NCBI RefSeq assembly: GCF_019972155.1
Contig: NZ_BOVL01000026.1
Coordinates: 1-64,000, forward strand
From: Bradyrhizobium sp. RD5-C2
Lineage (GTDB): Bacteria > Pseudomonadota > Alphaproteobacteria > Rhizobiales > Xanthobacteraceae
Direction: 5' to 3'
Length of the DNA stretch: 64,000 nt
Shown here: piece by piece, positions 34,008-42,370 of the stretch
How positions within the stretch are numbered: the first letter of the stretch is position 1
How the letters are laid out: each line of letters begins with the position of its first letter
Notes under the pieces: model-generated
What the model was told of the DNA's origin: nothing
The model's database searches: none
What the model saw: the letters and a program-made list of their open reading frames with translations, nothing else
Program-made: the position numbers and the translations under genes

Positions 34008-34145
34008 ATGTCGTCCGCGGAGGAATTAACCTTTGTCGTCGGCCGCTGGCTGCGGCCGATCGTCATGCTTCTGTATGTGGTGCGCCGCCTCGGGCTGATG
34101 ACCACATCTAGCCGTGAACAACGGAGTACGTCGCTCAATCAGTGA
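34008..34145 (+). CDS. Small hydrophobic protein downstream of the cupin gene
   Basis: A 45-residue ORF with a near-perfect ribosome site (GAGGAGGG, eight bases before the ATG). It begins MSSAEELTFVVGRWLRPIVM and has one short hydrophobic segment (about residues 7-30), with basic residues in the middle, and a polar tail. It begins 31 bp after the cupin stop. No family is recognised. The support is the ribosome site and the position in a likely operon. Confidence 0.5.
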   Translation: MSSAEELTFVVGRWLRPIVMLLYVVRRLGLMTTSSREQRSTSLNQ

Positions 34146-34236
34146 TTCGGACGCGGTTCGTTCCATCCGCGTTCCAAATCTTAAAGCGCCTGCGCGCGCG
34201 CGTCGCGTTTTGAAACAGCGCGCGCCAATGCACCCC

Positions 34237-34461
34237 TCAGGCCACGCCCGCACGCTTCTCGCGCGGCGTGCGCCAGGCGATGACATTGACTTCCAGCGGG
34301 CCACCGGTCGTGTCATTGCGCCACTTGCCGTCGATGAATCGGCAGGCGAACGGCAGCTGATACGTTCCGCTGTGATCCTCACAAAGCACTTCCACGCGTT
34401 GTTCCGGCGAAGGTTCGCCATTGCCGTCGAATTGCGCCAGCCGTTTTTCGCGCGTAGCCAT
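34237..34461 (-). CDS. Conserved hypothetical small protein
   Basis: A 74-residue protein from ATG 34461. Composition is normal for a real gene, with QFDGNGEPSPEQRVEVLCED, then GTYQLPFACRF and GGPLEVNVIAWRTPREKR. Similar short proteins occur widely in Bradyrhizobium in my recollection, but the family and role are unknown. It carries no signal peptide. It is divergent from the small exported protein at 34658. Confidence 0.6.
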   Translation of the reverse strand: MATREKRLAQFDGNGEPSPEQRVEVLCEDHSGTYQLPFACRFIDGKWRNDTTGGPLEVNVIAWRTPREKRAGVA

Positions 34462-34657
34462 ACGATCTGTCTCCACTGCCCAAGGTCGAGCCAAAAGGGG
34501 TCGAACCAAACAAGTTCCGAAGGCCCCCGTCCCCACGAGTAGTCCCCGTAATGGGTGAAGCACACCGCTCGAATGCGGTTTCAGTGTGGTATGTCTGCCC
34601 GGCTTTCAGCGTCGCGAGCACAAATCTGTGAATGACGCATGTGATTGGGGGATGCCG

Positions 34658-35029
34658 ATGATCGCGCGCTTCGTTGTTGCCTTGCTGGTGCCGCTTGCAC
34701 TCGGCGTCGTCGGAACCGCGCATGCGCAGGACGTTCCCGGTATCGAGATCTGCACCGTCGAGAAAACCATGGAGCGGCGCACCAGCTGCCTGCAGAGCAA
34801 TGTCGATTTCCTGCAGAAGACAATCGGCAAGCTCACATCGGATCATCAGCAGAAGCTCGACGCCGCCAACCGGCAGATCGAGAGCCTGAAGGGTTCGGTC
34901 GCAAGCTTGCAGAAGCTCGTCACCGATTTGCAGGCGGCGCAAGTCAAGCTGACCGACGACCTGAAGAAGAAAGCCGACGCGCCACCGGCCAAGGATGCGA
35001 CGCCGGCTGCGAAGGACGGGACGAAGTAG
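34658..35029 (+). CDS. Small exported coiled-coil protein
   Basis: A 123-residue protein with a signal peptide (IARFVVALLVPLALGVVGTA, cleaved near AHA) and a mature part dominated by a heptad-like helix (about residues 45-105, QKTIGKLTSDHQQKLDAANR then IESLKGSVASLQKLVTDLQ). The tail is Ala/Pro/Lys-rich. Two Cys (in EICTVEK and TSCLQSN) could form a disulfide. ATG 34658 is chosen because GGGGG lies 6 bp upstream; ATG 34652 is only 2 codons earlier. It resembles small periplasmic coiled-coil proteins of unknown role. Confidence 0.7.
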   Translation: MIARFVVALLVPLALGVVGTAHAQDVPGIEICTVEKTMERRTSCLQSNVDFLQKTIGKLTSDHQQKLDAANRQIESLKGSVASLQKLVTDLQAAQVKLTDDLKKKADAPPAKDATPAAKDGTK

Positions 35030-35034
35030 GAAAT

Positions 35035-35120
35035 CGTCATTGCGAGGAGCGAAGCGACGAAGCAATCCATGCTTCAGCACGTGCGGTACTGTGGATTGCT
35101 TCGCTTCGCTCGCAATGACG
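35035..35120. repeat. Palindromic repeat, CGTCATTGCGAG family (copy 3)
   Basis: Arms CGTCATTGCGAGGAGCGAAG and CTTCGCTCGCAATGACG. It begins 6 bp after one stop codon and ends 18 bp before the stop of the convergent gene, filling nearly the whole gap. Confidence 0.88.
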
Positions 35121-35137
35121 GCAGAGAGTGTGGCTCG

Positions 35138-36241
35138 TCACGCCACCCGGTATTTCTCCATCACATCGCGATCCGGTTCGTAGCCGAGCCCGGGGCCATG
35201 CGGCACGGCGACATGGCCATTGGCGTCGACGTCGATGCGGTCGCCCCACAGGCAGGCGGGGCGCTTCATGAAGAACATTTCGATCAGGCCTTCGTCGCGG
35301 ATGGCCATCAGATGCAGCGTGGCGAGGAAGCCCGGCCCGAAATAGGGCGAGTGCGGAATCACCTGGACGCCGAACTCGTCGGCGAGCACCGCCACGCGCA
35401 AAAATTCGGTGACGCCGCCGACCTTGATCACCGAGGGCTGGGCGTGACTGACTGCGCCCGCCGTCATCATCTGGCGAAATTGATGCACGGTGCAGGCGTT
35501 CTCGCCGGCGGCGATATCGAGCCGGCCTTCTCTGCGCACCTCCGCGAGCGTCGCAAAATCCTCCGGCGGCCAGACCGGCTCCTCCAGGAACATCGGCGCG
35601 GCCTGCTTGCAGTCGCGAGCGAACTGGATCGCCGCCGGCCCATCCAGCGGACAATTCATGTCGACCATCAGCGGCACGCCGGGACCGATCGCTTCGCGCG
35701 CCGCGGCAACCGCCGGCACGGTGGTCTCGTGCAGCTTGATCGCGGCGTAACCGAGCTTGATCGCCTTCTTGCATTCGGCGGCGATGTGCGTGGGATTGCC
35801 GATCCGCATCAGGCTCGCATAGGCCGGAATCGTGCTGCGCTTGGCGCCGCCGATCAGTTGATGCAGCGGCACGCCCTTCACCTTGCCGGCGAGATCCCAC
35901 AGCGCGATGTCGAGTGCCGAAATCGCAAACATCGTGATGCCGTAGCGGCCGAACAGATGCAGATTGCGCTGGATCTGCTCCATCGCGGCGGGAATGCTGG
36001 CCGCATCGGGCACCTCGAGGCCGCGCGCCTGCGGCGCGATCATCTCGGCCACCGCCGCGCAGCTCGTCTTCGGGCAGACATAGGCGAAGGCATCGCCCCA
36101 GCCGGTCAGACCGGCATCGGTCGAAACCTCGACCAGCACCATGTCGAGCGCCGAGATCGCGGAAGCGCCCTGGCGGAAGCTCGCAGGGCCGGCGTCATAG
36201 GGAATGCGGATGTGGTGGGCGCGGACGTCGGTGATCTTCAT
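35138..36241 (-). CDS. Mandelate racemase/muconate lactonizing enzyme family protein
   Basis: A 367-residue enolase-superfamily enzyme from ATG 36241. Metal ligands are Asp194 (MVDMN), Glu220 (FLEEP) and Glu246 (AGENA), and the general acid/base His297 lies in IPHSPYFGPG. The position-2 motif reads Lys169-Leu-His171, a KxH in place of the usual KxK, so the second base is a His. That places it outside the KxK sugar-acid dehydratases such as tarD at 15031; substrate unknown. It is followed upstream by a branched-chain amino-acid-type binding protein gene 138 bp away on the same strand, which may supply its substrate. Confidence 0.85.
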   Translation of the reverse strand: MKITDVRAHHIRIPYDAGPASFRQGASAISALDMVLVEVSTDAGLTGWGDAFAYVCPKTSCAAVAEMIAPQARGLEVPDAASIPAAMEQIQRNLHLFGRYGITMFAISALDIALWDLAGKVKGVPLHQLIGGAKRSTIPAYASLMRIGNPTHIAAECKKAIKLGYAAIKLHETTVPAVAAAREAIGPGVPLMVDMNCPLDGPAAIQFARDCKQAAPMFLEEPVWPPEDFATLAEVRREGRLDIAAGENACTVHQFRQMMTAGAVSHAQPSVIKVGGVTEFLRVAVLADEFGVQVIPHSPYFGPGFLATLHLMAIRDEGLIEMFFMKRPACLWGDRIDVDANGHVAVPHGPGLGYEPDRDVMEKYRVA

Positions 36242-36379
36242 TGTTGTTCTCCTTCCGATCGCAGGCTTGCTTGTGACGAGTCTTGCTCCTGACAAGTCTT
36301 GCTCGTCAATCGTGTCGAAGACGTGGATGCCCGGCGTAGCCGCCGGGCATCACGAACTCCGGACCTGTGGGGAGGGCTG

Positions 36380-37621
36380 CTACGAGCTCTTCTCGCCGCT
36401 CATGACGGGCCCGAACCGCTCCCAGCTCTCGCCCTTGAAGCGCATCATCTGCAACTGCTCGATCGGTGCATAGTCGTCCGGTCCGGTCTTGATCTTGGTG
36501 CCGGGCAAATAGATGCCGATCTCGAAGTTGAGGCTGGCCGCCTGCTTGATCAGGTTCTCGCGGGTGAGGTTGTCGCCGCATTGCCGCAACACCTGCTCGA
36601 GCCCCTTGGCGACGCCGTAACCGAACACGGTCGAGGCGTCGTTCTGGTCGCCCTCGGGATACCACCTGGTCATGAAGGCGCGCCACTCGTTCATGGCCGG
36701 ATCGGTCTTCCACTCGTGATCCGCGGGATCCTTCAGATACTGGGTCGACAGGATGTCCTGGCTCGCCTCATAGCCGGCCGGCTTCATCACGCCGCCGATC
36801 GAGACCGAGACGTTGGTCAGGAACTGGACCGGATGCCAATCGAGCTCGGCGGCCTTCTTGATCGCCTGTGCCGCGAATTTCGGCGTTGCAATGTTGACGA
36901 AGATGTCGGGGTTGGCGCCCTTGATCTGCACGATCTGCGAATCCACCGTCGGCGACGTGGTCTCGTAGGAGGATTCGACGACGATCAGTTTCTTGGCCGC
37001 ATCGCCGAGCCCGTCATGCAGGCCGATCAGATAGTCCTTGCCGAAATCGTCGTTCTGGTAGAGCACGCCGATGGTCTTGCCGGGATATTTCTGCAGAATG
37101 TACTTCGCATAGATGCGGGCCTCGACCTGGTAGCTCGGCTGCCAGCCCATGGTCCACGGAAAGTTCTTCGGATCGTTCCACTTGGCGGCGCCGGTGGAGA
37201 CGAACAGCTGCGGCACCTTCTTGGCGTTCATGTATTTCTGGATCGCGGTGTTGCCCGGCGTGCCCAGCGGATTGAAGATCAAGAGCACCTCGTCGCTCTC
37301 GACCAGCTTGCGGGCCTGCTCGACCATCTTCGGCGGGCTGTAGCCGTCGTCGTAGGAGACGAAGTTGATCTTGCGGCCGTTGATTCCGCCTTCGCTGTTG
37401 AGCTTGTTGAAATAGGCCGCTTCCGTCTTGCCGATCGTGGCGTAGGCGGATGCCGGGCCTGAATAGGGCATGATGTTGCCGACCTTGATCTCGGTGTCGG
37501 TCGCACCCGGATCATATTTCTTCTGGGCGTTGGCGGCGCTGGCGACGGCGATCGTCAAAAGCCCCGCAAGCACCGCAGACTTGACGCAGTTGACATAGCT
37601 CAGGCGATGGTGGTGCATCAT
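36380..37621 (-). CDS. Branched-chain amino-acid-type ABC substrate-binding protein
   Basis: A 413-residue LivJ/LivK-like periplasmic binding protein, starting MMHHHRLSYVNCVKSAVLAG at ATG 37621 (AGGGAGG ribosome site; ATG 37618 is also possible). Signal peptide ends near ANAQ. The pattern TDTEIKVGNIMPYSGPASAY, FNPLGTPGNTAIQKYM and YQNDDFGKDYLIGL is typical. No permease or ATPase genes are adjacent. Bradyrhizobium carries many such orphans, and their ligands are often aromatic or organic acids. Being 138 bp from an enolase-superfamily gene on the same strand suggests a shared catabolic role. Confidence 0.88.
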   Translation of the reverse strand: MMHHHRLSYVNCVKSAVLAGLLTIAVASAANAQKKYDPGATDTEIKVGNIMPYSGPASAYATIGKTEAAYFNKLNSEGGINGRKINFVSYDDGYSPPKMVEQARKLVESDEVLLIFNPLGTPGNTAIQKYMNAKKVPQLFVSTGAAKWNDPKNFPWTMGWQPSYQVEARIYAKYILQKYPGKTIGVLYQNDDFGKDYLIGLHDGLGDAAKKLIVVESSYETTSPTVDSQIVQIKGANPDIFVNIATPKFAAQAIKKAAELDWHPVQFLTNVSVSIGGVMKPAGYEASQDILSTQYLKDPADHEWKTDPAMNEWRAFMTRWYPEGDQNDASTVFGYGVAKGLEQVLRQCGDNLTRENLIKQAASLNFEIGIYLPGTKIKTGPDDYAPIEQLQMMRFKGESWERFGPVMSGEKSS

Positions 37622-37858
37622 TGTCCTCCCTGACATGCTGGCCGCGGCTCGTGCAGTCTTGATTTTCGGGCAGCTTGGTGAGCCGTCGGATCGATGCAAC
37701 TGCGAGTATGCACGATTGCAACGGTGTTGCCAGCGACGGCTTTGCGGTAAAATTTCGCAGAGCGGAACCACAGTTTCGCCGTTGCGCAGCAAGGACTGTC
37801 AAATGCCGTGCGCTGCGGCCATGCATGATGCCCGAGCTTTGCAGGAAGGCCGTCGTCC

Positions 37859-38698
37859 ATGAATCCAGCCCAGAAGGCGCTCTGGTACATCGAAAGCCAC
37901 CTGCGCACGTCGCTGACGCTGGACGATATCGCTGTTGTCGCCGGGGTCTCGCGCTTCCATCTGGTGCGGGCGTTCGCGGAGGCGACCGGCTTTTCGGTGA
38001 TGCGCTATGTGCGGGCCCGGCGGTTGAGCGAGGCCGCGCGCGAGCTTGCGGCCGGTGCGCCCGACATTCTCACGCTCGCGCTGGATGCGGATTACGGCTC
38101 CCACGAGGCATTCACCCGTGCGTTCCGCGACCATTTCGGCGTCACGCCGGAGACGGTGCGCGCGACGACATGCCTAACCAAGCTCAAGCTCCAGGAGCCG
38201 ATCACCATGATCTCGACCGCCCTCGATCATCTCGATCCGCCGCGTATCGCGATCGGCAAGGCCTTTCTCGTCGCCGGGGTTGGCGAGCGCTACAATCACG
38301 CCAATGGCAGCACGGCCGGCATTCCGAATCAGTGGCACGGCTTCCACCAGCAATTCGCGCATATTCCCCGCCAGGCCGGTGACGTTGCCTATGGTGTCGG
38401 TTGCAACGGCGACGATGCCGGCAATTTCGACTACATCGCAGGTGTCGAGGTCGCCGATTTCTCTGACCTGCCGCGCGAGTTCGCGCGGGTCCGGATCCCG
38501 GCGCAGAAATACGTGGTGTTCACCCACGCCGACCACATCTCGACCATCCGCCGCACCGTCAACACGATCTGGAATCGCTGGCTGCCGCAATCCGGCATGA
38601 AGGTCGCCGACGCGCCGAACTTCGAGCGCTACGACGAGAAGTTCGACAAGAACAGCGGCAACGGCGGGCTGGAGATCTGGGTGCCGGTCGAGGAGTAA
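37859..38698 (+). CDS. AraC-family regulator with GyrI-like effector domain
   Basis: A 279-residue regulator. The N-terminal 100 residues hold two HTH motifs (LTLDDIAVVAGVSRFHLVRAF and TLALDADYGSHEAFTRAFRDHFG). The C-terminal part (about 115-279) is a GyrI/SOUL-type small-molecule binding domain with EVADFSDLPREFARVRIPAQ and the ending LEIWVPVEE. This order, HTH first and GyrI second, is that of Rob/SoxS-like effector-binding AraC proteins. Its last 33 codons recur as a remnant at 39608-39706, past the transglutaminase gene. Confidence 0.92.
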   Translation: MNPAQKALWYIESHLRTSLTLDDIAVVAGVSRFHLVRAFAEATGFSVMRYVRARRLSEAARELAAGAPDILTLALDADYGSHEAFTRAFRDHFGVTPETVRATTCLTKLKLQEPITMISTALDHLDPPRIAIGKAFLVAGVGERYNHANGSTAGIPNQWHGFHQQFAHIPRQAGDVAYGVGCNGDDAGNFDYIAGVEVADFSDLPREFARVRIPAQKYVVFTHADHISTIRRTVNTIWNRWLPQSGMKVADAPNFERYDEKFDKNSGNGGLEIWVPVEE

Positions 38699-38749
38699 CG
38701 GCCGGTGTGGTGGTTGCGCGGGAGGCGAAACTTGCGGGAGACCTTTCAG

Positions 38750-39604
38750 ATGAACGTCGACAGATATGAAAAGCCGGTTGCCATGAGCGATCCGGGGCGT
38801 CACGCCGCTCTATTCGATGGCTTGCCGCGGGGCGCCGGCGCGCTTGCGACGACAGTGCAGGGTCTGCTGATCCATCAGCACATCGCTCCGGCCTATGGGG
38901 TCACGCTCGGCGGTGACCGGCAAGCGCAATCGCAGGTCCGTGCCGTCGAGACGATGCTGGATGAAATCGTGACGCGCGATGCGCGGCCGCTTGCCGTGGC
39001 GCGTGCCGTCAACGAGCGGCAGGTCGGTGTCTGCAGGCACTTCACGCTGCTTCATGTGGCGATGTTGCGCACGCAGGGCATTCCGGCGCGTGCCCGTTGC
39101 GGGTTCGGCGCCTATTTCGAAGCGGGAAAATATCTCGACCATTGGGTGACGGAGTACTGGAACGAGGAACGGAAATGCTGGGTCTTGTTCGATTCCCAGA
39201 TCGACGATCGGCAGCGCGAGCTGTTCAGGATCGGGTTCGATGCGGCGGATGTGCCGCGAGATCAGTTCCTGGTCGCCGGCGATGCCTGGTCGCTCTGCCG
39301 CGAGGGGAGCCGCGATCCCGGCGCTTTCGGCATCCTCGACATGCACGGACTTTGGTTCATCGCCGGCAATCTTGTCCGCGACATCGGCGCGCTGAACAAT
39401 CGCGAGATGCTGCCGTGGGACGTTTGGGGCGCCATGCGCATGCGGGACAACGAACTCGACCTCGCCTTCTTCGACCGGCTGGCAAGCGTCAGTCGCGAGC
39501 CCGATGCTCACGTCGATGAACTCGGTGCGCTTGATCGTGATGAGCGGGTGCGTATTCCCGGAGCCGTGTTCAACGCCGTGCTCGACTGCGTGCAGGACGT
39601 GTAG
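38750..39604 (+). CDS. Transglutaminase-like domain protein
   Basis: A 284-residue protein from ATG 38750, with GGGAG upstream. The transglutaminase triad is intact in order and spacing: Cys95 (GVCRHFTLLHVAML), His131 (YLDHWVTEYW) and Asp148 (VLFDSQIDD). No signal peptide is seen, so it acts in the cytosol, perhaps as a peptidase or amidase as many bacterial members do. It lies 51 bp after the AraC/GyrI gene on the same strand and is followed directly by a copy of that regulator's 3' end. It was probably placed between two copies of the regulator by recombination. Confidence 0.82.
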   Translation: MNVDRYEKPVAMSDPGRHAALFDGLPRGAGALATTVQGLLIHQHIAPAYGVTLGGDRQAQSQVRAVETMLDEIVTRDARPLAVARAVNERQVGVCRHFTLLHVAMLRTQGIPARARCGFGAYFEAGKYLDHWVTEYWNEERKCWVLFDSQIDDRQRELFRIGFDAADVPRDQFLVAGDAWSLCREGSRDPGAFGILDMHGLWFIAGNLVRDIGALNNREMLPWDVWGAMRMRDNELDLAFFDRLASVSREPDAHVDELGALDRDERVRIPGAVFNAVLDCVQDV

Positions 39605-39607
39605 CCG

Positions 39608-39706
39608 AAGGTCGCGGGCGGACCGGACTTCGAGCGCTATGACGAGAAGTTCGACAAGAACAGCGGTAGCGGCGGGCTCGAGATCTGGGTGCCCGTCGAA
39701 GGGTAG
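39608..39706 (+). pseudogene. Remnant of an AraC/GyrI gene (C-terminal 32 codons)
   Basis: The 99 bp repeat the end of the AraC/GyrI gene (38600-38698) in frame, including its stop codon position: codons for KVAGGPDFERYDEKFDKNSG then SGGLEIWVPVEG. By hand count 86 of 99 bases match (about 87%). Most changes are at third positions, consistent with a formerly coding paralogue. There is no homology on either side, so all but the last codons of the second copy are gone. Confidence 0.85.
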
Positions 39707-39844
39707 GGCACCTTCTCCAAGCATGGAACGGTTGCCATTCGAGCGACCCCAGCAGCCTTTGGGGGCCTGATGCGGCGGCTGCTGGGGCCATCTACCGGCC
39801 CGATGCGCCGAGCCAGGTTCGCGGGGGCTCCACTTGGACCAAGG

Positions 39845-40060
39845 CTATGGCGGCTGTTGCGACGCGGGCCACCGAGCCAATCTTTTGGCCGCATCCATGA
39901 TCTGAACATGCGAGTGGATTTGCAGCTTCCTGAGCAAGCGAACGCGCTGGACCGATATCTGCGCTTCGGTCCCACCGATCTGCGCGGCAATCTGGGCATC
40001 GCACCGCCCGAGGGCCATGCGCCTCAGGAGCTTCTTTTCGCGCGGGCTCAGGAGCAGCAC
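39845..40060 (-). CDS. Stand-alone LuxR-type HTH protein
   Basis: A 71-residue protein that is almost only a GerE/LuxR HTH: LSPREKKLLRRMALGRCDAQ, then IAAQIGGTEAQISVQRVRLL and RKLQIHSHVQIMDAAKRL. There is no receiver or sensor domain. The start is the GTG at 40060 with AAGG 6 bp upstream; an in-frame TGA lies three codons further up, so no longer form exists. It begins 9 bp after a 29-codon membrane peptide gene (40070-40159). Whether it represses its own promoter is unknown. Confidence 0.7.
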   Translation of the reverse strand: MLLLSPREKKLLRRMALGRCDAQIAAQIGGTEAQISVQRVRLLRKLQIHSHVQIMDAAKRLARWPASQQPP

Positions 40061-40069
40061 AGGACGCCT

Positions 40070-40159
40070 TCACGACACGAACATCGCAATGCCGATAATG
40101 ACGAGCGGGCTTAGTCCCATCAGAACGATGCAAACGCTCTCAAGTATGTCACTGTCCAT
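40070..40159 (-). CDS. 29-residue membrane peptide upstream of a LuxR-type HTH gene
   Basis: A short ORF from ATG 40159 with a strong ribosome site (AGGAG, 7-8 bases away). It encodes MDSDILESVCIVLMGLSPLV followed by IIGIAMFVS, one membrane helix with an acidic N-terminus and two Cys-free flanks except Cys10. It ends 9 bp before the HTH gene. A membrane peptide plus a small DNA-binding protein could form a simple sensing unit; alternatively it may be a toxin-like peptide or a leader peptide. No family is known to me. Confidence 0.5.
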   Translation of the reverse strand: MDSDILESVCIVLMGLSPLVIIGIAMFVS

Positions 40160-40434
40160 GACGCAACTCCTGCGTTGGGACTGGAACCTACACCCGGTGG
40201 AACTCGGCGAGCTAGTGCACTTTGTGCCTCGGAAACCAACCGAAACAACTGGGACTGCTGCACTGCGGACCTCCGTTGAACGCGATGGGCCGATGGATTG
40301 ATCTATCTCAATCTCCGTTCGAAATGCCGACCCAGCCTTGCTCGCAATCCTGCGATACGTCCAGGCGATCGGGAGGTGGGGCATGTATTGGCATCTTCTC
40401 ATTTCGGCAGATGGCTCGGAACTGGCGGGCTGAG

Positions 40435-41097
40435 ATGTCGGAGGCTTCGGATTCCCAGTTCGGGAGCGTGCTGGATCCGATGGAACGGATCTCCGAAACC
40501 CTTTTCGGCCTGATCATGGCTCTCACCTTTATCTGCTCGCTCGGTATCGCAACCGGGACAAACATCAATCTCAAGACCATGCTGATCGGTGCGCTCGGCT
40601 GCAACCTTGCCTGGGGTATCGTTGACGGCGGTCTTTATCTGCTGGGCCGGATCAACAGTCGGGGAAGCAAGCTTCGAATGCTCCACGCGGTGCGGCAGGC
40701 GCCGGATTCCGAGACCGCGCGCAGCGTCGTCGCTGACGCACTGCCACCGGAATTGGCGGCGTTTTTGCCTGCGCAGCAATTGGAAGCGATACGGCAGAAA
40801 CTGCAAGGTTTGCCCGAGACGTCCGGCGGACCGAAACTGACGAAGCGTGATTGGATCGGGGCGCTGGGTCTTTGCTTGCTGAGCTTCCTTTCGACCTTCC
40901 CGGTGGTAATCCCGTTTCTATTCCTGAGCGACGCCAGATTGGCGCTGCGCGTCTCCTACGCCGTCGCTATCATCATGCTGTTTTGCTGTGGTTACGTGTT
41001 CGGAATTCAAAGCGGGTTACGGCCCTGGGCTGCTGGCCTTGCGATGCTGGCAGTTGGTGGTGCGCTGGTTGGCATAGCGGTGGCTCTTGGAGGATAG
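40435..41097 (+). CDS. VIT1/CCC1-like membrane protein (tentative)
   Basis: A 220-residue protein from ATG 40435 (another ATG 24 bp upstream is possible). It has two N-terminal helices (SETLFGLIMALTFICSLGIA and TMLIGALGCNLAWGIVDGGL), a soluble helical middle (about 85-140) and three C-terminal helices. The pattern resembles VIT1/CCC1-type metal transporters, in which DPMERISETLFGLIM would be the N-terminal part of helix 1, but the match is remote. The next gene begins 5 bp later with its own GGAGG, so the two form an operon of inner- and outer-membrane proteins. The 275-bp gap 40160-40434 holds the divergent promoter. Confidence 0.55.
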   Translation: MSEASDSQFGSVLDPMERISETLFGLIMALTFICSLGIATGTNINLKTMLIGALGCNLAWGIVDGGLYLLGRINSRGSKLRMLHAVRQAPDSETARSVVADALPPELAAFLPAQQLEAIRQKLQGLPETSGGPKLTKRDWIGALGLCLLSFLSTFPVVIPFLFLSDARLALRVSYAVAIIMLFCCGYVFGIQSGLRPWAAGLAMLAVGGALVGIAVALGG

Positions 41098-41102
41098 CGA
41101 CG

Positions 41103-42044
41103 GTGAGGCGGCCCGGTGCTGCATTGGTTCGGCGGTTACGCGATGCCTCATGCGCCGCGTTGGTCGGGATGTGCCTTGCACCGGTGACCGGCGCTCTCGC
41201 ACAAGCCAATCCCCCAGGTCCAGGCAGTGCAATCGGTCTTGGTAACCGCGGATGGTCGGCGGCCGATACCAACCGTGATAGCTCGGCAAACGAACTCGAA
41301 TTCAGCGCCCGCGCGGGCGTTGCATCCGACTACATCTATCGCGGGACCACGCTTTCCGATCATGGGCCCGCGGCAGGTGCCGCCTTCGAAACGAGATTTG
41401 GTGCGGTATACGCAGGAACTACCGTGGCCACCGTCAAGCTACCGACCCAGCCGGCCGCCGAGTTGACGTTTGCCGGCGGGGTCCGGCCGAAGATCGCAAA
41501 CATCGATTTCGATCTTGGCGTCACCTATTTCGCTTATCCCAGTGAACGGCTTCCCGGTGAGACGAACGGCATCAACTATTGGGAAGCGGTTATTCGCGGC
41601 GATCGTCGCATCACCGAAGACATCCATATCGCGGCCGGCTACGCCTATTCGCCTGACGTCTCGAACACCGGAGCCTGGAGCCAGTATGCCGCGGCCGGTA
41701 TCGGCTACGATGTGCCAGACCGGCTGCTGCCGCAGGACCTGGCCGTGTCGTTCACGGCTGCTGCCGGCTATTCCTGGTTCGGCAATCAGGCCGCGCAACT
41801 CGGCGGCTTCCCGCTACCTGCCTATCTCAACTGGCAGGCGGGCGTGACCTTCACACACAAAGCCTTCAATCTCGATCTGCGCTACTATGACACCAATCTG
41901 TCGAGGGAGAACTGCTTTGTCTTCACGGGCGATCCGAATGCGCGTTCGGGTGGCCACGTGAATCCCGTCACCAACCCTGACGGCCTGGTCTCGAACTGGT
42001 GCGGCGCGACGTTTGTTGCGAAGGCCTGGTTTGCCTTCAACTAG
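41103..42044 (+). CDS. TorF-family putative porin / outer-membrane protein
   Basis: A 313-residue protein from a GTG at 41103 with GGAGG nine bases before it. The signal peptide (CAALVGMCLAPVTGALA) is followed by a beta-barrel-like sequence: ARAGVASDYIYRGTTLSDHG, then many aromatic-ended strands, closing with ATFVAKAWFAFN, as expected of an outer-membrane barrel with terminal Phe-Asn. The pattern SDYIYRG is the hallmark of the TIGR02001/TorF family. It is joined to the upstream membrane-protein gene with a 5-bp gap. The substrate is unknown. Confidence 0.78.
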   Translation: MRRPGAALVRRLRDASCAALVGMCLAPVTGALAQANPPGPGSAIGLGNRGWSAADTNRDSSANELEFSARAGVASDYIYRGTTLSDHGPAAGAAFETRFGAVYAGTTVATVKLPTQPAAELTFAGGVRPKIANIDFDLGVTYFAYPSERLPGETNGINYWEAVIRGDRRITEDIHIAAGYAYSPDVSNTGAWSQYAAAGIGYDVPDRLLPQDLAVSFTAAAGYSWFGNQAAQLGGFPLPAYLNWQAGVTFTHKAFNLDLRYYDTNLSRENCFVFTGDPNARSGGHVNPVTNPDGLVSNWCGATFVAKAWFAFN

Positions 42045-42220
42045 CTCTCGGTGGCGGCTCGCGTGTCCGCTACCGGGCGAAAGCGGATATCGTGAGCCTC
42101 GGGACGCCGCGGCCGCTCGGCTCAAGCACTGGCGTCTCTGGAATACTGGATCACCCGTATGCGCTTGCGCGGGTGATGACACCGCGCTGTTTGAAAGGTT
42201 GAGCGGAGGACCATCTTCAT

Positions 42221-42341
42221 CGTCGTCCTGGCGAAAGCCAGGACCCATTACCCAAATGGCAATCGTTCCGCGACGCTGGGGCCGCGATCTCTTTCACAAT
42301 CAAATTCGGTGGCTATGGGTCCTGGCTTTCGCCAGGACGAC
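42221..42341. repeat. Inverted repeat, CGTCGTCCTGGCGAAAGCC family
   Basis: Arms CGTCGTCCTGGCGAAAGCCAG (42221-) and its complement CTGGCTTTCGCCAGGACGAC (to 42341) flank about 75 bp of DNA. This is a common mobile palindromic element of Bradyrhizobium. It lies between the porin gene and the convergent polyprenyl synthase gene (stop 42371). Confidence 0.8.
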
Positions 42342-42370
42342 ACTGTCTTTGATGCTCGAAAGTGCCTAGA

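Noticed and set aside
40160..40434. N-terminal extension of the VIT-like protein from upstream codons
   Set aside because: The extension lacks homology features and a ribosome site; ATG 40435 gives a typical start.
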